64,000 bases of DNA from contig CM041293.1 in assembly GCA_023052935.1 (NCBI GenBank), positions 168,289,341 to 168,353,340 of the forward strand. The letters run 5' to 3'. A program made the translations under genes and the position numbers. The stretch comes from Piezodorus guildinii. Its lineage: Eukaryota > Arthropoda > Insecta > Hemiptera > Pentatomidae. Positions 24,061 to 34,940 of this stretch are shown one piece after another. The notes below the pieces were generated by a model. It had not been told where the DNA came from and did not search any database. It was given only the letters and a program-made list of their open reading frames with translations. Within the stretch, counting starts at the first letter, position 1. Every line of letters starts with the position of its first letter.

Positions 24061-24343
24061 TTAATCTTACCCTGCATGCCACATACTGGGATTGGTAAAC
24101 ACGAAACATTTAAAAAGGAAATGCAATGATTTCATTAAATATTAGTCTAAACGTACATTAAATATATCAAATAAGCTAGTTTTGGAAGCTACCGCTGCCT
24201 TAGAAAAGCTGCCGGTCAAAAACATAGCAAAATATTACTAAAAAAAAAAAGAAAGAAAAAAGTCAACTATTATAGGTGGAATAGTCAGGAATCAGTCATT
24301 TTTTGAAATTTTTTTTAATTTTGTCAATGTTTCGTATCCCTGA

Positions 24344-24661
24344 TCTTCCCCAAATTGCAATTCATGTTACATAGGCGAGACCAAAAACTATCTCAAAAAA
24401 AAAAATTATCAGCAACGATACACAATATCTACCCGTAACCCATTTTCCTCAAAATTATCCGAACACGCTATATCCCTTGACCATCATTTTGATTTTGATA
24501 ATCCTGAAACCCTACCCAGTGTACCTAACTACAAAAAGCGACTCCTCTCCGAAGCTATATATATCCATATGGAAAAAGATCGAGTACCCGTCAATCATAT
24601 AACAGACAAAGAGATAATCTCTCCCTCGTATGCTAACATCTTCCGTCTCCTTAAATTATAA
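24344..24661 (+). pseudogene. Penelope-like GIY-YIG C-terminal remnant
   Basis: About 105 codons open from just after an in-frame TGA (24341-24343) to TAA (24659-24661). It reads NCNSCYIGETKNYLK, then LSEHAISLDHHFDFDNP, YKKRLLSEAIYIH and IISPSYANIFRLLKL. The CxxCYIGET start and the SEHA…H/D-rich and LLSEA blocks fit the GIY-YIG-like nuclease end of insect Penelope-like retroelements. The family nuclease would cut target DNA. The RT domain upstream is absent, replaced by the inverted arm, so this is a 5'-truncated relic whose reading frame happens to be preserved. An 11-A run inside it is in frame. Confidence 0.75.
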
Positions 24662-25230
24662 CTCAATCACTTTATTGTACAAAGTGCTTGTGTAATGTTC
24701 TGGTTCTTGTTTTTGTTATTTATTTTATTTTTTATTATATACCTCATGGATCTTTTAAATACTTCAGATACAAGTGTTTATAATTTTCTGTTAAAAATGT
24801 TGAGCCTTATTGTACATACGGATATATTGTTTTGTTTTTTCCATTATATAATTTTGTAAAACTTTTTAAAAACAAAGATAAGCTGTAGTATTTACACTTA
24901 AAGGGGAAAACCTTCAGGGTTTTTTGATGAACCCCTCGCCATACTACCTATGTTTATGGTTTTCCTCAGTTTATGCTTGGACATGGCTCAGTAATGGTAC
25001 GTTTATATATATATGTTTTTACTTCTATATTAAAGTCTAAAGTTCTGTAAAAGTTTTAATGCTTATCATCATCAGATTATGTATCATCTTATAATTATTT
25101 GTATCTATAATATTTAAGTATGTTGGTATATTTTCTGTTTTATTTCAAATTTTATCATTGTCACTACATCCAAAAGAAAATTTTCTTTATTATATTAATA
25201 TGTATCTCTTTTGTTCTGATGTTTGTAGCC

Positions 25231-25261
25231 CTGATGATGGCTCACAAGCTTGAGCCGAAAC
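25231..25261 (+). ncRNA. Hammerhead-ribozyme-like core in Penelope-like terminal repeat
   Basis: CTGATGA (25231-25237), a hairpin GGCTCA/TGAGCC (25239-25256) and GAAAC (25257-25261) occur in the order and spacing of a hammerhead core with a short stem II. The strand to complete stem III with a cleavage triplet was not pinned down, so activity is uncertain. Confidence 0.5.
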
Positions 25262-25360
25262 TTTGGAAAAATTAAATTTTTTAAAAACAAATGACTGATT
25301 CCTGACTATTCCACCTATAATAGTTTCTACAGTCGACTATACATTCTCAATATAAAAAAG

Positions 25361-26424
25361 TCACCTATAAGTAAACATGATAAAAAATTTAAATTACTAA
25401 AAATAATTTATTTAAGACTTATATGTGCACGATATTATTCATTTTATTTTTTCTATATGACTTTATAATATTATTTAGCTAACGGCACTAAATTCTAAGA
25501 AAATACCTAAACTGAAAAACAAGAAAAATACTGCATTTTCTGCCTACCTTTTTCTTTAACTCATAAATCATTTGCATTTGCTTCTATTCCCTACGTATAA
25601 TGCAAAAAAGGTGTATCTAAATTCAAATGAATTCGAACAGCCCTTTTCAAACGTAGCGCAGAGTTTTTTTTTTATTATTAAAATCGCAGGTTCATCCAAA
25701 ACATTTTCTAAGAGGTGAATTTTCGTTTCAGATAAGTACGACTCCTGTATAATACAATAAGATGGGATTACTCCCAAAGCTTTCATGATTTCCATAAAAA
25801 TGTGATTTGATAAAACATCTTACAGAAACTCAGGATATCAAAAAAAAAAAATGAAGTCCTCTCAAGACTTTCGATAGCTATGAATATCTGATATTTTATA
25901 GATTAGCATAAATTTAAGGATCGCCAATGGAATCCCTAAAGCTGAGATGGCAAAGAAGATGGGGTTTTAAAAAGCGTCCAAGAGGCAAGATGAGTACGGC
26001 AGATAAAATATAATGAGTATGATAATAATATTAAATATTTTATTTCTAAACCGAAAAGAAGGCTAAAGCAAGTTTTATTGTTCCTAAATTTTCAGAGAAT
26101 TAGTAAAACAGGACACTAGAAAATCAATGAAAAATATTTAATAATAGTGGGCACATATCAAAGCGGTATAAAAAATGGAAATTATTTATTATCAAATATG
26201 AACAGTGTAAGAGAAAAAACCTACAATTATCAACCCTTTCATAGAATTTTAAAAATAACGAATGATAACCCAATCTAATTTTTTTTTGTTGAAAGATATA
26301 GATTTGTGTAACTAATAACAAAATACTAATAAAATTTGTTACAGTGTGATGGAGAGTTATTTATTTGTGATTTTTATTATTACTAAGTCAACCCCGATGG
26401 AGGCCCACAATTTAGCCAAATACT
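25361..26424. other. Unassigned AT-rich sequence
   Basis: A 75-residue minus frame (25795-25568) has fairly normal amino-acid composition (SYLSETKIHLLENVLDEPA) but no recognised domain. Nothing else supported. Confidence 0.4.
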
Positions 26425-26690
26425 TATATTTAAACGTCAGAATGGAGTCAACTACGGTATAGTGGCTTGCATAACAGCCTTTTACGCCAAAATTTGCAAG
26501 TTCAAACCCGACATATGGCCATAGAATTTTTTAAAGGAAGTAAAAATTCCTCTATTATACCACTCTTAGGAGAGGATTTGGTTGTCCCAAGCCTGCTTGA
26601 TGTTAGGTAAACGTTAAAGATCACTACCCTGATTAACCTGGATTTAAGATTTATCACGCGTTAGGTTAGACACTTAAACAATTAAACACT
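26425..26690 (+). mobile_element. tRNA-derived SINE-like sequence
   Basis: A tRNA-like head with an A-box-like TATAGTGGCTTGC and a B-box-like AAGTTCAAACCCG (26498-26510), then a non-tRNA body with CTCTTAGGAGAGGATTTGG. Boundaries are approximate, and no second copy lies in the window. Confidence 0.5.
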
Positions 26691-26747
26691 GTTACAGATC
26701 TATGGTTTGTGCGAAATTTAGGTACAGTTTTAGCAAGTTAAATTTTA

Positions 26748-27545
26748 TCGGGTTGTCCGGAAAGTTCGTAGAAAAATATAGACATAAATTAAAATTGATG
26801 AACAGTATAAAAATTTATTTATTTAATCTACAAAATAGTTACCCTTTCCCAACGGCTTGGAATCTCTTTTTTTTTTCTAAAACCACTTTCCTTACTACGG
26901 GAAAAAAATAAAAGGTCCGTTTTGACGCCATCTTCTGAGTAGGATTTCTGTTGCAAAAATTTTTCGAGGTAACAGAAAAGATGGAAATCCGAAGGAACAA
27001 GGTCAGGAGAGTACGGCGGGTGAGGTAAAACCTCCCATCTGAAGTTTAGTAACTTTTGCCGAGTCCTTAAAGACACACGAGGCCTAGCGTTATCTTGGTG
27101 GAATACCACTCCTTTCTGATTTGCCAATTCTGGCCGTTTCTCTTCAATTGATCTAACTAGGCGCAGTAAAATTCCGTATTTATAGTTAGGTTTTGTGGAA
27201 GGAGCTCAAAATGTATGGGTCCCTTCCAATCCCACGAAGTACTGAGAATCGCCTTTCCTGGATGCAAGCTGGCCTTTGGTGTTGCAGCTATCTCACGGAC
27301 AGTAATTCGTTGAATGTTTACGATGACCGTCATAGTATCCTCGATGTCAAGAGTTGAACTCCGCCCAGCCCGGGGTCGGTCTAATTGAAATTTCTGATCT
27401 AAACCCGAAACCACGTCTGAACCGTGCGATCAGCATTGATTGCAGTTTAGGCTACGTTTTCCCCTTTCTTTTAAAAGAACAGCATAATATGCCGAAAATA
27501 AACTGAATCGTCACTCATATTGGTTTGCAACAAACTATACTACTG
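26748..27545 (-). mobile_element. Second mariner type (mellifera/irritans-like), decayed
   Basis: The terminal repeat TCGGGTTGTCCGGAAAGTTC starts at 26748 after a TA. The other end is lost near 27545, next to a palindrome. Minus-strand frames 27414-27157 and 27127-26828 give LHPGKAILSTSWDWKGPIHF and then KGVVFHQDNARPRVSLRTRQ, VLPHPPYSPDLVPSDFHLF. The second (HQDNA) and third (PSDFH) catalytic aspartates remain. The region with the first is missing and frames are broken, so no active enzyme. Confidence 0.88.
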
Positions 27546-27548
27546 ATC

Positions 27549-27807
27549 ACTGAAGGAATTAGTCCGGGTGGCGTCATAAATGAAACAACTGAATAGTTTC
27601 AACTATTTATTGTTTGCCAACGTTTCGACCCCATTGTGGTCATCATCAGGCGTCTGGTAGGCGAGTGGAAACTCAATAAACTCAGTTCCACTCGCTACCA
27701 GACGTCCTGATGATGACCCACAATGGGGTCGAACGTTGGCAAACAATAAAATAGTTGAAACTATTCAGTTGTTTCATTTATGACGCACCCGGACTAATTC
27801 CTTCAGT
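27549..27807. repeat. 259-bp near-perfect palindrome with hammerhead-like cores in both arms
   Basis: Arms of roughly 115 bases mirror each other around a short loop (about 27671-27684). The outermost bases are CTGAAGGAATTAGTCCGGGTG and its complement. The left arm on the minus strand reads CTGATGA (27649-27643), a GACC…GGTC hairpin and GAAAC. The right arm on the plus strand reads CTGATGA (27707-27713), the same hairpin, then GAAC with one A missing. This is a Penelope-type terminal-repeat layout of a different subfamily from 24268. Confidence 0.75.
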
Positions 27808-27944
27808 AATCTCAACGGTCAACTAATTATATCCACAATATACTACTGATCCTTAATAAAGACGAATTTAAGTGTCTAAACATTATTCCACGAGGATTTA
27901 AGCAATATAAAGAAACATTACCTTTGTGATAATTTTTAGTAGAA

Positions 27945-29060
27945 ATAACTGTGCAACACACGAATTTCACTTACCTCGACTGTTAAAATCAATTAAAAAC
28001 TATTAAATATACTTGAGTTGATTTTAATAAGACGAGTATTCATTTTCGTTGGAAACATATGATCTAGATTAAATAATATAACTATATTAGATAACTATAT
28101 TAGATTGTTAATAGCAATAAGTGTATTCCATATTCGTCCTTATATTACCTTTTACAACATTGTTCATCAGATAATATTTTTTCTAATATCTTTCTCTTTC
28201 CCAAAGGTATGTTATATATCTATATTACTGTTCTTATTATAAAAAACACCAAAATTGCATTAAAAAATGTGTTTTCAGTTTTCTCCTTTAGTTGTATATC
28301 AAATTCGCTCAACTTGAATATTTAGCTGTTATTTATCAATGCCAATAAGATGATGTGCCTAATATTTGAAATCTGCAAAATCAAGAAAATATAAAATATC
28401 GGCATTAAGTCGTGAGACTATTTCAATTAGAACGAAACCTACGCCATTTTAAAGCCCATTAAATTTTACATAACATAGAGTGTTTAATCAAAATCATTAT
28501 AGCCGTTTTAGAGAAAAACAGGTGCAAAATTCATGGTATAAAGTGGCTCTTCTAGCCGATTTTAATGAAAAAATGCTATAACATCTCGGCTGCATATTTG
28601 TCTATACACACAGGGACACACAGACATACACAAGGACCGTTTTGCGAGACTTGGCTATTTGGACTCTTATGATACTAAAGCCCATTAAATGTTTCATTAA
28701 CTAGCGAGTTTAATCAAAATCGTTAGATTATGAAAAATCGTAAAAAGGTGCAAAATGCATAGTATAAAGTGGTTCTTCTGGTTAGGGATATTGATGAAAA
28801 AGGTGCTGTAGCATCTCGAGCGTATAGTAGTCTTAAATTGAAAATTTCAGCTCCGTACGACTTTTTGCTTTTGCGCTAGACTTACTACAAACACACACGC
28901 ACACATAGAGCCTTTTTTGTGTGATTTTGGTTATTTAGACTCAGGGGACCCTTAAACGTGTATTTCCGTAGAAAACTGGAATTCGGAAATTTCTACGATC
29001 GCAATACTTCCCCTTACTATATATTTGATATATAGGTAAGTGAAAGTAAAAATAAAAAGG
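27945..29060 (+). repeat. M repeat, long copy with an internally repeated 3' half
   Basis: Starts with GTGCAACACACGAATTTCAC and ends at GGTAAGTGAAAGTAAAA. The 3' half occurs twice (28440-28680 and 28680-29050, each with TGGTATAAAGTGG/TAGTATAAAGTGG), so it is a composite of two M copies. Confidence 0.75.
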
Positions 29061-29800
29061 TAAATTTTATTTTAAAAATCTCAACGTACTTTTCGACAAC
29101 CAAATACTTTCCAGTCGTTTGTAAAAAAAATATTATAATAATTTTAAAAATACGGATGTTTATAAGAGAAAATATTTTATCTAACCTCAGTCTAAAATAA
29201 TAACTTGTTACAAGGTATATTTGCTCGTGACGGTTATATCCAGAGCAAATATTGGTTTCGAAATGTGTGGAGTTAGCAGTGGCACCTACTCCTGTTACAC
29301 ACTCGTAACTAAGCGGTTACATTATTGGAATAGTGATCGGGTGACAAACAGAGAACAGGACCGTGGGACCTCGCCAACTGGCCGCCTAATCCAGTGACAG
29401 GTGTGTAAGCCCTGTCCACCGTTTTACAACCCCGAGCAGAGCGGGTGCCCAATAACCGGCGAGAGGATGTTTCCACTCCGGATTGCCCGCCGCCTAGTTT
29501 ATCGTCGCCACAATAGAAAACACCATTCGCCAATACTGACTAATATTAAATCAATGAATTAAAGAATTCTTTGTTACAGGAGAAAAATTATCTTCTACTG
29601 TTTTTCTCATGCAGGGAGAAATCATGTTGAGACGGATGGCCGAACTTATATTAACTTATGAAATAAATAACTATCTATGTACATTTAGGCATTGGTACAC
29701 CAAGAACCCTTTTCAAACAAACCAATATAATAATAATAATAAAAATAATGTGTTATTGCTTTCAAGATTTACATCTTTTAGCATCTATTTCACTTAGACA
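29061..29800. other. Unassigned, with a GC-rich island at 29270-29530
   Basis: The island has a 74-residue minus frame (29533-29309) without a recognised domain. Its composition is unlike the AT-rich surroundings. The rest is AT-rich with an AAT run near 29730. Confidence 0.4.
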
Positions 29801-30698
29801 AAATCATTTTTTATATTAAATAAGGAAATGTTATAAATACAGAAATAAGAACTACTTTAGAAACAACATGATAAGAAAAAATAAGTAACAATTAACAAAA
29901 TAACTAAGAATAAAAATCTTGATTAAATAATAAACAAAGACACTTCAATAAATGAAAAATATATGACAATAAACTCAAGAAAACAGAACAAAAAAAAGTT
30001 TTAAATAATACATATCTTGATAACAGTGTCATATAAACAAAAATTAATGACGTAACAAATGCCTATAAATCTTGCACAAAACTTATCTTTAAAGCTCCTA
30101 TTGAAATAAAAATTATATCGTTCAACTTCTTATAGTTGGTAATTGTTAATATGTCCTCTAAATTAAAATTTTCCATAACATACTTGGATAAATAGAATCT
30201 TCTGACTGGATTTAAAACTGGACACGATATTAGAAAATGTTGAATATTAAAATAACCATTGGTATTACATAGAGAGCTAGTCATGTTGGGTTCAAATTTA
30301 TAAAATAATCCATTCACGATTATCCTCTGCGATTTCTCGCCTGCCAGACTTAGTTGAGTGATCAACCTTATTATGTTTATATTGCATTTAAATTTTAAAT
30401 ATACTTCTCTGAGATGGAAGTTGGTTATATGACGATATATTTTACTGTAAGAGGAATTTTTAATAGCTTCTAAATCCCTGGAATATAAATGATTAGCCAT
30501 TTTCTCAAAAAGTTTGCACTTTAAATTTTTCAAAGCAGCTGGATCATTAAGACCCAATATTTCTTCTGAACCTATAAGAATCAGTGACCTAAGAACTTCA
30601 GCAGCCCAGTTAAAAGTCACGTTCTTATTGGTTCCTAGGTCTCTAAGCATATTTTCGGAAGTCTGGTATTTTCTATCTCTAAAATTTTCTGCCACCAA
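29800..30698 (-). mobile_element. LINE family C, 3' end
   Basis: A long open C-terminal ORF2 piece (30698-30063) and an AT-rich 3' UTR (down to roughly 29800). Unlike the Jockey-type families A and B in sequence. 5' truncation near 30700. Confidence 0.65.
30063..30698 (-). pseudogene. LINE family C ORF2 C-terminal fragment, frame intact
   Basis: The frame is open for 211 residues. Its later part reads LITQLSLAGEKSQRIIVNG, YKFEPNMTSSLCN, IQHFLISCPVLNPVRRFYLS, which matches the C-terminal region found after the RT in many insect LINE ORF2 proteins (SLC…HFL..CP..RR.YLSKY), where a zinc-binding motif follows the RT. One of the usual paired cysteines is absent (SSLCNTN). The first ~110 residues are not recognised individually but share the frame. 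No RT active site remains, so this is a truncated, inactive copy that has not yet accumulated stops. Confidence 0.65.
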
Positions 30699-30795
30699 TT
30701 AATATTTTTTTAAATATTTTAAATGTAAAAAAAACAAAAAAAAAACAGACTCAATTTTGACATATGAGTTAGGTATGTTTTTTTGTTTTTTTTAA

Positions 30796-31431
30796 TTGAG
30801 AGTAATCACAGCCATTGAAGAATGGTGTCTAAATTGGAGGATTAAAATAAACCCTAACAAATCCCACCAAATCACCTTTACCCTTCGTCGCAAACCGATG
30901 AGTTCCTGCCCCCCAGTATCTTTTAATAACATTACCCTTACTCCTGTTGAGCAAATCCGATACCTAGGTCTCCATCTTGACAAGCGCCTTACTTGGAATC
31001 CTCACACCAGACTGAAACGACAAGAAACTGCTCGAAGATATCGATTACTACAACACTTACTAGACAAACGTTCAAAACTTCCAGTATATTACAAAAGACT
31101 CATTTACACCACTATTATCAGACCTATTTGGACGTATGGAATCGAGCTTTGGGGCTCTACGAAACCATCTAATTCCTCCCGCATCCAGTCCTTACAATCC
31201 AAAATCCTTCGAAAAATCCTGAATGCTCCTTATTTTGTTACAAATCAACTCATTCATAATGACCTTAACATCTCATTTGTTGCAGACAAAGCCCGTGATA
31301 GATACTCCTCTTTTCATTCTAAACTCCCTGCCCATACAAATCCACTTGTCCGTAATTTATCTTCCTTAGATATCCCAGATAATCCTCCAAGGCGACTGAA
31401 AAGAAGGTGGCCTCGGGACCAACTGAGTTAA
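30796..31431 (+). pseudogene. LINE B ORF2 C-terminal fragment, frame intact
   Basis: 211 open codons: EEWCLNWRIKINPNKSHQIT, LGLHLDKRLTWNPHTRLKRQ, LIYTTIIRPIWTYGIELWGS, ending RRLKRRWPRDQLS. This is the post-active-site part of a Jockey-type RT (thumb and C-terminal region). It starts downstream of YADD, so no catalysis. The lack of stops suggests a fairly recent insertion and makes it the best reference for the decayed B copies in this window. Confidence 0.9.
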
Positions 31432-31540
31432 AATAGTTAGTGAAGTGGTACCACTGGGTTGTTCTTTCTCAAGACATTTTCATGACATTTTTTTTTCATT
31501 CCTCATATTTACTTAAATAGTTGAACAAACCAATATGGCA
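30796..31540 (+). mobile_element. Jockey-type LINE family B, copy 3, 5'-truncated
   Basis: Longest clean family B copy: C-terminal ORF2 and part of the 3' UTR with GTGGTACCACTGGG, shared with copies at 34800 and 54130. The 5' edge sits just after a T-rich stretch. Confidence 0.9.
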
Positions 31541-31961
31541 CCTTAAGAGTGAGTTTTTTTTTTCAAAAAATTCATTTAAAGAATAGTCACTTTTCGATCT
31601 GAACATCAACAGAGCTAGAGCGGGTCAAAAAATCTTAAAATCACTTAAAAACTGTAGAAAAAACGTGACTTTTTTCATCCGACCTAATATTTCATTCTGA
31701 CCGATAAATTTTATTTAGAAAAAATATTCTTCACTATATTTTAAATCGGGAAACTCGTCAAATTTTCGATTCAAGCAACATCAACAAAGCTAGTGAAACT
31801 GAGGATGCACAATGGAAGTTACAGATCTCCAATCCATATCAATAAATCACATAAATTCCAGTTCTATTACTGCACCAATAATGAGTTTTAACAAGATGTC
31901 TGGAACGAAATCATCGTTTGATTTCTATAAAATTGAATTTATGCTATTCTATTTGTTTTTA
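31541..31961. other. AT-rich spacer, nothing recognised
   Basis: Contains two loosely similar tracts (ACATCAACA.AGCTAG at 31602 and 31782) but no gene. Confidence 0.5.
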
Positions 31962-32408
31962 ATTTATATTTTATTGAATTTCACAACTGTATATTAACAT
32001 AAATACAATAAGTAAAAGTGTTAAATTATAATGAAGGGCAATAAAGGCTTGTGAAGAAACTACCCAGCGGCAGTACTTCGATGTTTATTTAAGTAAGTAG
32101 ATCCCGAGGCCATCTTCTTTTAATGGCCTCGAAGGGTTGTCAGGAATATGTGAGGTTGATAGGTTGCGGACAAGAGAATTTATATGGTGGTAATTTGGAA
32201 TTAAAAGTGGTATATCTGGTACGAGAAACATCTGTAACAAATGTAATGTTAAGGTCGTTATGGATGAATTTAATTGTGACAAATAAGGAGCATTTAGGAT
32301 TTTGCGAAGGATTTTGGATTGTAAAGGTTGGATGCGGGAGGAATTAGATGGCTTAGTATAGCCCAAAAGCTCGATTCCACTACGTCCAGATGGTCTGATA
32401 CAGTAATA
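31962..32408 (-). mobile_element. Jockey-type LINE family B, copy 4, 5'-truncated
   Basis: Minus strand gives TKPSNSSRIQPLQSKILRKI, then frame-shifted remnants of the family B C-terminus and 3' UTR with the CCGCTGGGTAGT block. It ends upstream next to the poly-T tail of another LINE. Confidence 0.85.
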
Positions 32409-32415
32409 TAAAGGA

Positions 32416-33015
32416 TTTTTTTTTTTTTTTTTTTTTTTTGAAATAAATTTTATTCTGAACAGCTGTCCTAAATATTAATGTACTTAAAGATAATCTCTGG
32501 CAATACTCTACAAAATTAATCAACAACAATATGCAAGAATAAAAAATGCATACACACTTAACACACGTATTATGTACAGGTATATGCATCTTATAATTGA
32601 TAAGAATAATGAACTGAACACTGATATAAAATATAACATGTAATAGTCATAACTTATAAGCGGTAGATGATATCAAGGAGTGGAATATTTATCTGAAGGA
32701 AGTAGATTGGGATACGAAGCATGGGTTGAATTCCAACAAGTAGAGAATAACGAAAGTCTCTGAAGGAAGTAGCGTAGTAATTATAGTAAAGTAGTCGTAT
32801 AATGTATTGTCAATGTATGAATGAAGTTGAACGTTGTCGAGGAGTAGTTGATATGTATCTAGGCGTTTCTTGTCGTTAGTCGATGGAGGATTCAAGACGT
32901 TGTCAAATGATCCTAGGTATCGGATTGTCGAAGGTATGGGGGCTATTATTAAAGGATACAGTGGGATTTTTGGATTATTGATCCTCCAGTTCAGGCACCA
33001 TTCTTCAATCTGTTC
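32416..33015 (-). mobile_element. Jockey-like LINE family E, deleted copy with 25-T tail
   Basis: Minus strand starts IEEWCLNWRINNPKIPLYP, continues PSTIRYLGSFDNVLNPP, then NDKKRLDTYQLLLDNVQLH, and ends in AATAAAATTTATTTC plus 25 A (T run at 32416-32440). The EEWCLNWRI and IRYLG blocks identify the Jockey-type region after the RT active site. Several segments are missing and the frame is broken in places. Confidence 0.7.
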
Positions 33016-33884
33016 TGTTTAGAAAAATTAATCAAGTTCTTTTTTACCCAGAGTACAAATAATCTTTATATATATTATAAAAGAACAGCTTAGTCTAACA
33101 ATAATTGTAAAGCATAAAAAAATAAATTAATTTGACCTTTTTTTTTTCCATTATGTATAGCGATCCGATATTTTATAATCTGATTGAAAAGTTTTAATAT
33201 TCAAAACAATCGAACGCTTTTGATAACTTTCTGCTCTATCCGATATTTCAAACAAAAACAAAAAAAAGTATGAGTTCACTTACCTATTAAAAAGAGTTTC
33301 GAACCAAATTCACAAAAACCAATCCAGAGAACAGAAAAAAATACTGTTATACACACTCCCCTTCCCAGGCTAAAAAAGTCTAAATATTTCTCGGCTAACA
33401 ATAGGGCAGTTATTAAAATTAACTGACCCAGGAAAGAGGAACAAAGCAGCCCTAATTCCCGGCCCTTTAGCAGATTGTAAATCAGGGCCCCTAAGCGCAG
33501 TATATAATAAATACAAAAGGACTATATAAAGAGGGTAATTATATAATTGCTCCCGGCCCAAAGTGGTGGTCGTAATTTCGAAACCGTCCGGAGGGAGTTA
33601 GGGCCACCGGACCTCCACAGATAAGGCTAGCCCCAGTCCAATAAATTATAAAGAGCTTCCAAGGAGCCCACTTTTTTTTTTATTATTATTTTTTTGTGCG
33701 GGATCAGCAACTTTATACCGACTATTTACTGGAGTTTCTAACACCCCTATTCCCATATTTATTTTTTTATACCGTACATAAATTGAAACAGTTTAATTTT
33801 TCCCTTCTTATAAAGAATGAAAAATTAACTATAGCTTATTCCAAGGGCTGTACTTGAGAGCAATACGATCTTGTTTTTACTTTC
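33016..33884. other. Unassigned; GC-richer patch at 33400-33680
   Basis: The patch holds runs such as CCCGGCCC and AGGGCCACCGGACC in otherwise AT-rich DNA. No open frame of note and no recognised repeat. Confidence 0.4.
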
Positions 33885-34572
33885 ACTTACTATTTATAGT
33901 AAGGGGAAGTATTGCGATCGTGAAAATTTTCGAATTCCAGTTTTTCAACGAAATACACGTTAGAGTCCCAAAAAGTCTGTGTGTGTATGTGTCCTGATGT
34001 GTCTGTGTGTGTGTGTGTTGTGTGTTGTGTGTGTGTGTAACTCCGGTCAACGTAAGTCCTATGAAACTGAAATTTCATATTTAAGACAATATACGCCCGT
34101 GACGTGAAAAAACTTTTTTCATCAATATGAGCTTACCAGAAGAGGCACTTTATACCATGCATTTTGCACCTTTTTTCGATTTTCTCGAAAATGGTTCCGA
34201 ACGATTGATTAAAACGCTATATCGATTAAATTCAATGGCTTAATTTTGTAGGTTTATTTGATAAAAAGTGACAGGTTAATATACATGTATGTTCCTTAAA
34301 GCTAAAGATTTTAATAAACACGATATCTTGTTAAACTGATAAACAAGCTTTTAGAAGTTAATGGAGAGTGATGAAAAGAAGACAAAACTAACTGATTATT
34401 TAAGATGATAATAATATAATAGATTTTTTAATAAAACACATGTTTCTATATAAATTCAATTTGATTAATTCCTAAATAATTTCACGTATGTTTATCTCTA
34501 ACTGTATTTAAAATTCTCTCATTGATTTTAAGAATGGAGGTAAGTGAAAGTCGTGTGTTGCCCGCACCATAT
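33885..34572 (-). repeat. M repeat, both ends present, internally deleted
   Basis: Reads from TTTTACTTTCACTTACTATT (3' end on minus) to GTGTTGCCCGCACC (5' outer block). The middle (near 34255) is missing compared with 49453-50340. A GT-rich simple repeat lies at 33978-34038. Confidence 0.8.
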
Positions 34573-34688
34573 TTTTAACCCAACCATGTGCTTAAAACTT
34601 GGACATTGTTTACAAATTTCATGCGTTTTAATTAACCAAGTATTTTTTGTTTCTACAAATGTTTTTAAAATTAGAATACCCCATTTCA

Positions 34689-34940
34689 TTCCAAATTACC
34701 CGCCCATACAAACCCGCCAGCCCGTATCCTCTCATCGACATATATTCCTGATAATCCTCCGAAGCGTCTGAAATGATGGTGGCCTCGAGACCTGCTGATG
34801 AAATAAACATTGAAGTGCTACCACTGGGCACTGGGTAGATTCTTCTGAAGACATTTTCAAGCCATTTATCTGTAAATAGCTCATTTACTTATTGTACTGG
34901 GTACAGTTGTAAATTTCAATAAAATGAATAAAAAAAATAG
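34689..34940 (+). mobile_element. Jockey-type LINE family B, copy 5, short 3' end
   Basis: Carries the last codons (PDNPPKRLK then a stop where the family has RRWPRD), the GAAGTGCTACCACTGGGCAC 3' UTR block and an A-rich end near 34940. Confidence 0.85.

Larger units (their letters stand above)
24268..25360 (+). mobile_element. Penelope-like element remnant with inverted ends
   Basis: Terminal arms (CTATTATAGGTGGAATAGTC at 24267 and its mirror ending at 25323) enclose a C-terminal coding remnant and a long AT-rich 3' region. The right arm carries an intact hammerhead-like core. A CTATACATTCTCAA end sequence follows, shared with 11200 and 16330. Known for the group: Penelope-like elements carry an RT plus GIY-YIG endonuclease and hammerhead ribozymes in their terminal repeats. 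The RT is missing here. Confidence 0.78.
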
